Of a stretch of 6,188 nt of DNA, positions 5,258 through 6,188 are shown one piece after another. Position 1 is the stretch's first letter, and the number at the start of each line of letters is the position of its first letter. The stretch comes from Nitrospirota bacterium. Lineage in GTDB: Bacteria; Nitrospirota; UBA9217. The notes beneath the pieces are model-generated. The model had not been told where the DNA came from. It did no database searches and saw nothing but the letters and a program-made list of their open reading frames with translations. Position numbers and translations under genes: made by a program. The stretch spans positions 1-6,188 of the forward strand of contig JAJYKN010000091.1 of assembly GCA_021788515.1 (NCBI GenBank), written 5' to 3'.

Positions 5258-5746
5258 TCATCCGCCCTCGACAATACCCCGCTCTTCCCACATGAACCAG
5301 TTGCCCGTGTCGGCAAGAAACTCATGGGTGTTGAAAAAGATGGCGTAATGCTGCTCTTCCTCCTTAATCAGCCGCTCCAGGAGGGCCTTTTCCTTGTCGG
5401 ACTTGGCATGGGCGAGCGTTTTTTCGTAGAACTCCTTGCCTTCTTTCTCCATCTGCATGGCGATCTTGAACGCTTCCAGTTCATCGGCGGTCGCTTCCAC
5501 TTTTTTCATCATCTCGTCTTTCAGGGCCTCGAAGACCGTTTTGACGTTTTTCATCGGGCTCACGTCCTTGTGCGTGACCTTAAGACCCTTGATAAGCTGG
5601 GTGATCATTTCGAGGTGGCGTTTTTCGTCCTCCGTGATCGTCTGAAACATCTTTTTTCCTGCAGGATACTTCGTTTTTTGGGCTGCCTCAGTATAGAAGG
5701 CAATCGCATCTTTCTCCATCTTCACCGCCACTTCAAGAGCATCCAT
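5258..5746 (-). CDS. rubrerythrin-like ferritin-fold diiron protein (no rubredoxin domain)
   Basis: 162 residues forming a four-helix bundle with two E...ExxH repeats. Likely diiron ligands are E11 (KMEKDAIAFY), E41 and H44 (EDEKRHLEM), E100 (QMEKEGKEFY), and E130 and H133 (KEEEQHYAIF). The duplicated ME-K-x-G/A-x-x-FY and ExxH pattern is the rubrerythrin/ferritin-like signature. The C-terminus ends WFMWEERGIVEGG with no Cys-x2-Cys rubredoxin module, so it would need a separate electron donor. Such proteins reduce hydrogen peroxide or handle iron in anaerobes. The open frame extends upstream to 5905, but ATG at 5746 is chosen because AAGGAGG sits five bases before it and homology starts there. 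A TATAAT (5780-5775) lies upstream. A 92-aa gene follows after 84 bases. Confidence 0.93.
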   Translation of the reverse strand: MDALEVAVKMEKDAIAFYTEAAQKTKYPAGKKMFQTITEDEKRHLEMITQLIKGLKVTHKDVSPMKNVKTVFEALKDEMMKKVEATADELEAFKIAMQMEKEGKEFYEKTLAHAKSDKEKALLERLIKEEEQHYAIFFNTHEFLADTGNWFMWEERGIVEGG

Positions 5747-5774
5747 GATGTCCTCCTTCTCTCTTCTTTGTTTT

Positions 5775-5780
5775 ATTATA
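5775..5780 (-). promoter_or_regulatory. -10 element of the rubrerythrin-like gene
   Basis: A perfect TATAAT on the minus strand, with transcription expected near 5768 and a leader of about 22 bases before ATG 5746. At the 17-base distance the -35 position reads CCCGGC, which does not match, so an activator or alternative contacts may be needed. A TTGACA at 5835-5830 is too far upstream to pair with it. I see no clear PerR, Fur or FNR palindrome. Confidence 0.5.
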
Positions 5781-5885
5781 CAGTGCAATGACGACATGCC
5801 GGGCAGTGATGGAGCTTTCATGACCGCCTTGTCAATATAAGTATAGCATATCGACATGGACCGGAGGGATGGGGGGACAGCGGAT

Positions 5886-5925
5886 AACAAACAAAACCGC
5901 CTCACCCCTTTGCGGGATGAAGCGG
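5886..5925 (-). terminator. intrinsic terminator of dnaJ
   Basis: Minus-strand bases 5925-5914 pair with 5908-5897 as a continuous 12-bp stem (two G-U pairs) around the loop GCAAA, followed by TTTTGTTTGTT. It starts 27 bases after the dnaJ stop and separates dnaJ from the rubrerythrin-like gene, which therefore needs its own promoter. Confidence 0.9.
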
Positions 5926-5951
5926 CAGGTAGACGGGGAAACTTCCTCTTG

Positions 5952-6188
5952 TTATTTTTTCGTCTTTTCTCCGAACAGATCCTTCACCTTATTGAAAAAC
6001 CCCCTCGTAAGCGGAGTCGCTTCCTCGCTGTTCAATCGTTCGAATTCCTGGAGCAGTTCCTTCTGCTTCGCCGTCAGCTTCGACGGCACTTCAACCATGA
6101 TGCGGCACAGCTGATCGCCGCTTCCTGATCCGCGGAGATGGGGGAATCCCTTTCCGCGCAGTTTGAAGACCTGGCCCGGCTGCGTACA
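5952..6188 (-). CDS. dnaJ: chaperone DnaJ, C-terminal part (partial)
   Basis: The minus-strand frame from 6188 to TAA at 5954-5952 gives 78 residues. It matches the second C-terminal beta domain and tail of DnaJ: QPGQVFKLRGKGFPHLRGSGSGDQ is the diagnostic block (G-x-x-F-R/K-L-R/K-G-K-G-F/M-P), followed by VEVPSKLTAKQKELLQEFE and a tail ending GFFNKVKDLFGEKTKK. DnaJ is the Hsp40 co-chaperone that stimulates DnaK ATPase and holds unfolded substrates in the cytoplasm. The J domain, glycine-rich linker and zinc-finger repeats lie beyond the window edge. The tail length and the xFFxKVKDLF ending are normal, so the 3' end is intact, and a strong terminator follows. Confidence 0.95.
   Translation of the reverse strand, partial: CTQPGQVFKLRGKGFPHLRGSGSGDQLCRIMVEVPSKLTAKQKELLQEFERLNSEEATPLTRGFFNKVKDLFGEKTKK

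Noticed and set aside
5747..5905. N-terminal extension of the rubrerythrin-like protein
   Set aside because: The added 53 residues are non-homologous and would include the promoter and ribosome binding site of the real start.

Overview
The window (6188 bases) looks like the chromosome of an anaerobic, selenocysteine-using bacterium, most likely Nitrospirota (Thermodesulfovibrio-like) or a Geobacter/Desulfobacterota-type lineage. This is inferred from gene content (rubrerythrin-like diiron protein, AhpF-like reductase, Sec-containing thioredoxin-fold protein, radical SAM/SPASM maturase) and from the style of its intergenic repeats. No rRNA or other decisive taxonomic marker is present.

Layout. 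(1) 1-190, plus: the 3' end of a lemA gene, convergent with (2) a minus-strand redox cluster read from about 2900 down to 221. The cluster holds a tiny gene with an in-frame UGA (2870-2661; UXX-star-type glutaredoxin-like selenoprotein), an isochorismatase-family cysteine hydrolase (2545-1988), and a two-module AhpF-like disulfide reductase (1870-221). The gap between the last two is almost filled by twelve copies of a 7-bp repeat. (3) 2871-3138 has no gene; it holds a putative minus-strand promoter and a REP-like inverted repeat pair. (4) 3139-3468, minus: a Cys-rich protein of unknown function, divergent from (5) 3518-4648, plus: a radical SAM/SPASM protein with a PqqD-like N-terminus. That gene is followed by (6) 4747-4809, plus: a 20-codon gene ending in Cys-Lys-Cys-Lys-Ser-Ser-Cys, with an ideal Shine-Dalgarno and a strong terminator, which is a candidate RiPP precursor. 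(7) Minus strand: a 92-aa protein of unknown function (5173-4895), a rubrerythrin-like ferritin-fold protein (5746-5258), and the 3' end of dnaJ (6188-5952) with its own terminator.

The two most interesting items are small genes that ordinary ORF calling misses. One is the UGA-containing selenoprotein, whose UGA is followed by a hairpin with an AGGUC loop resembling the E. coli fdhF SECIS. The other is the CKCKSSC peptide next to a radical SAM/SPASM enzyme, which together look like a compact RiPP system. An extended -10 promoter at the end of the enzyme gene could give the precursor its own short transcript.

Functionally the window is weighted to thiol/selenol redox chemistry and oxidative-stress defence. 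The AhpF-like reductase could plausibly reduce the neighbouring selenoprotein, but that link is inference from gene order.
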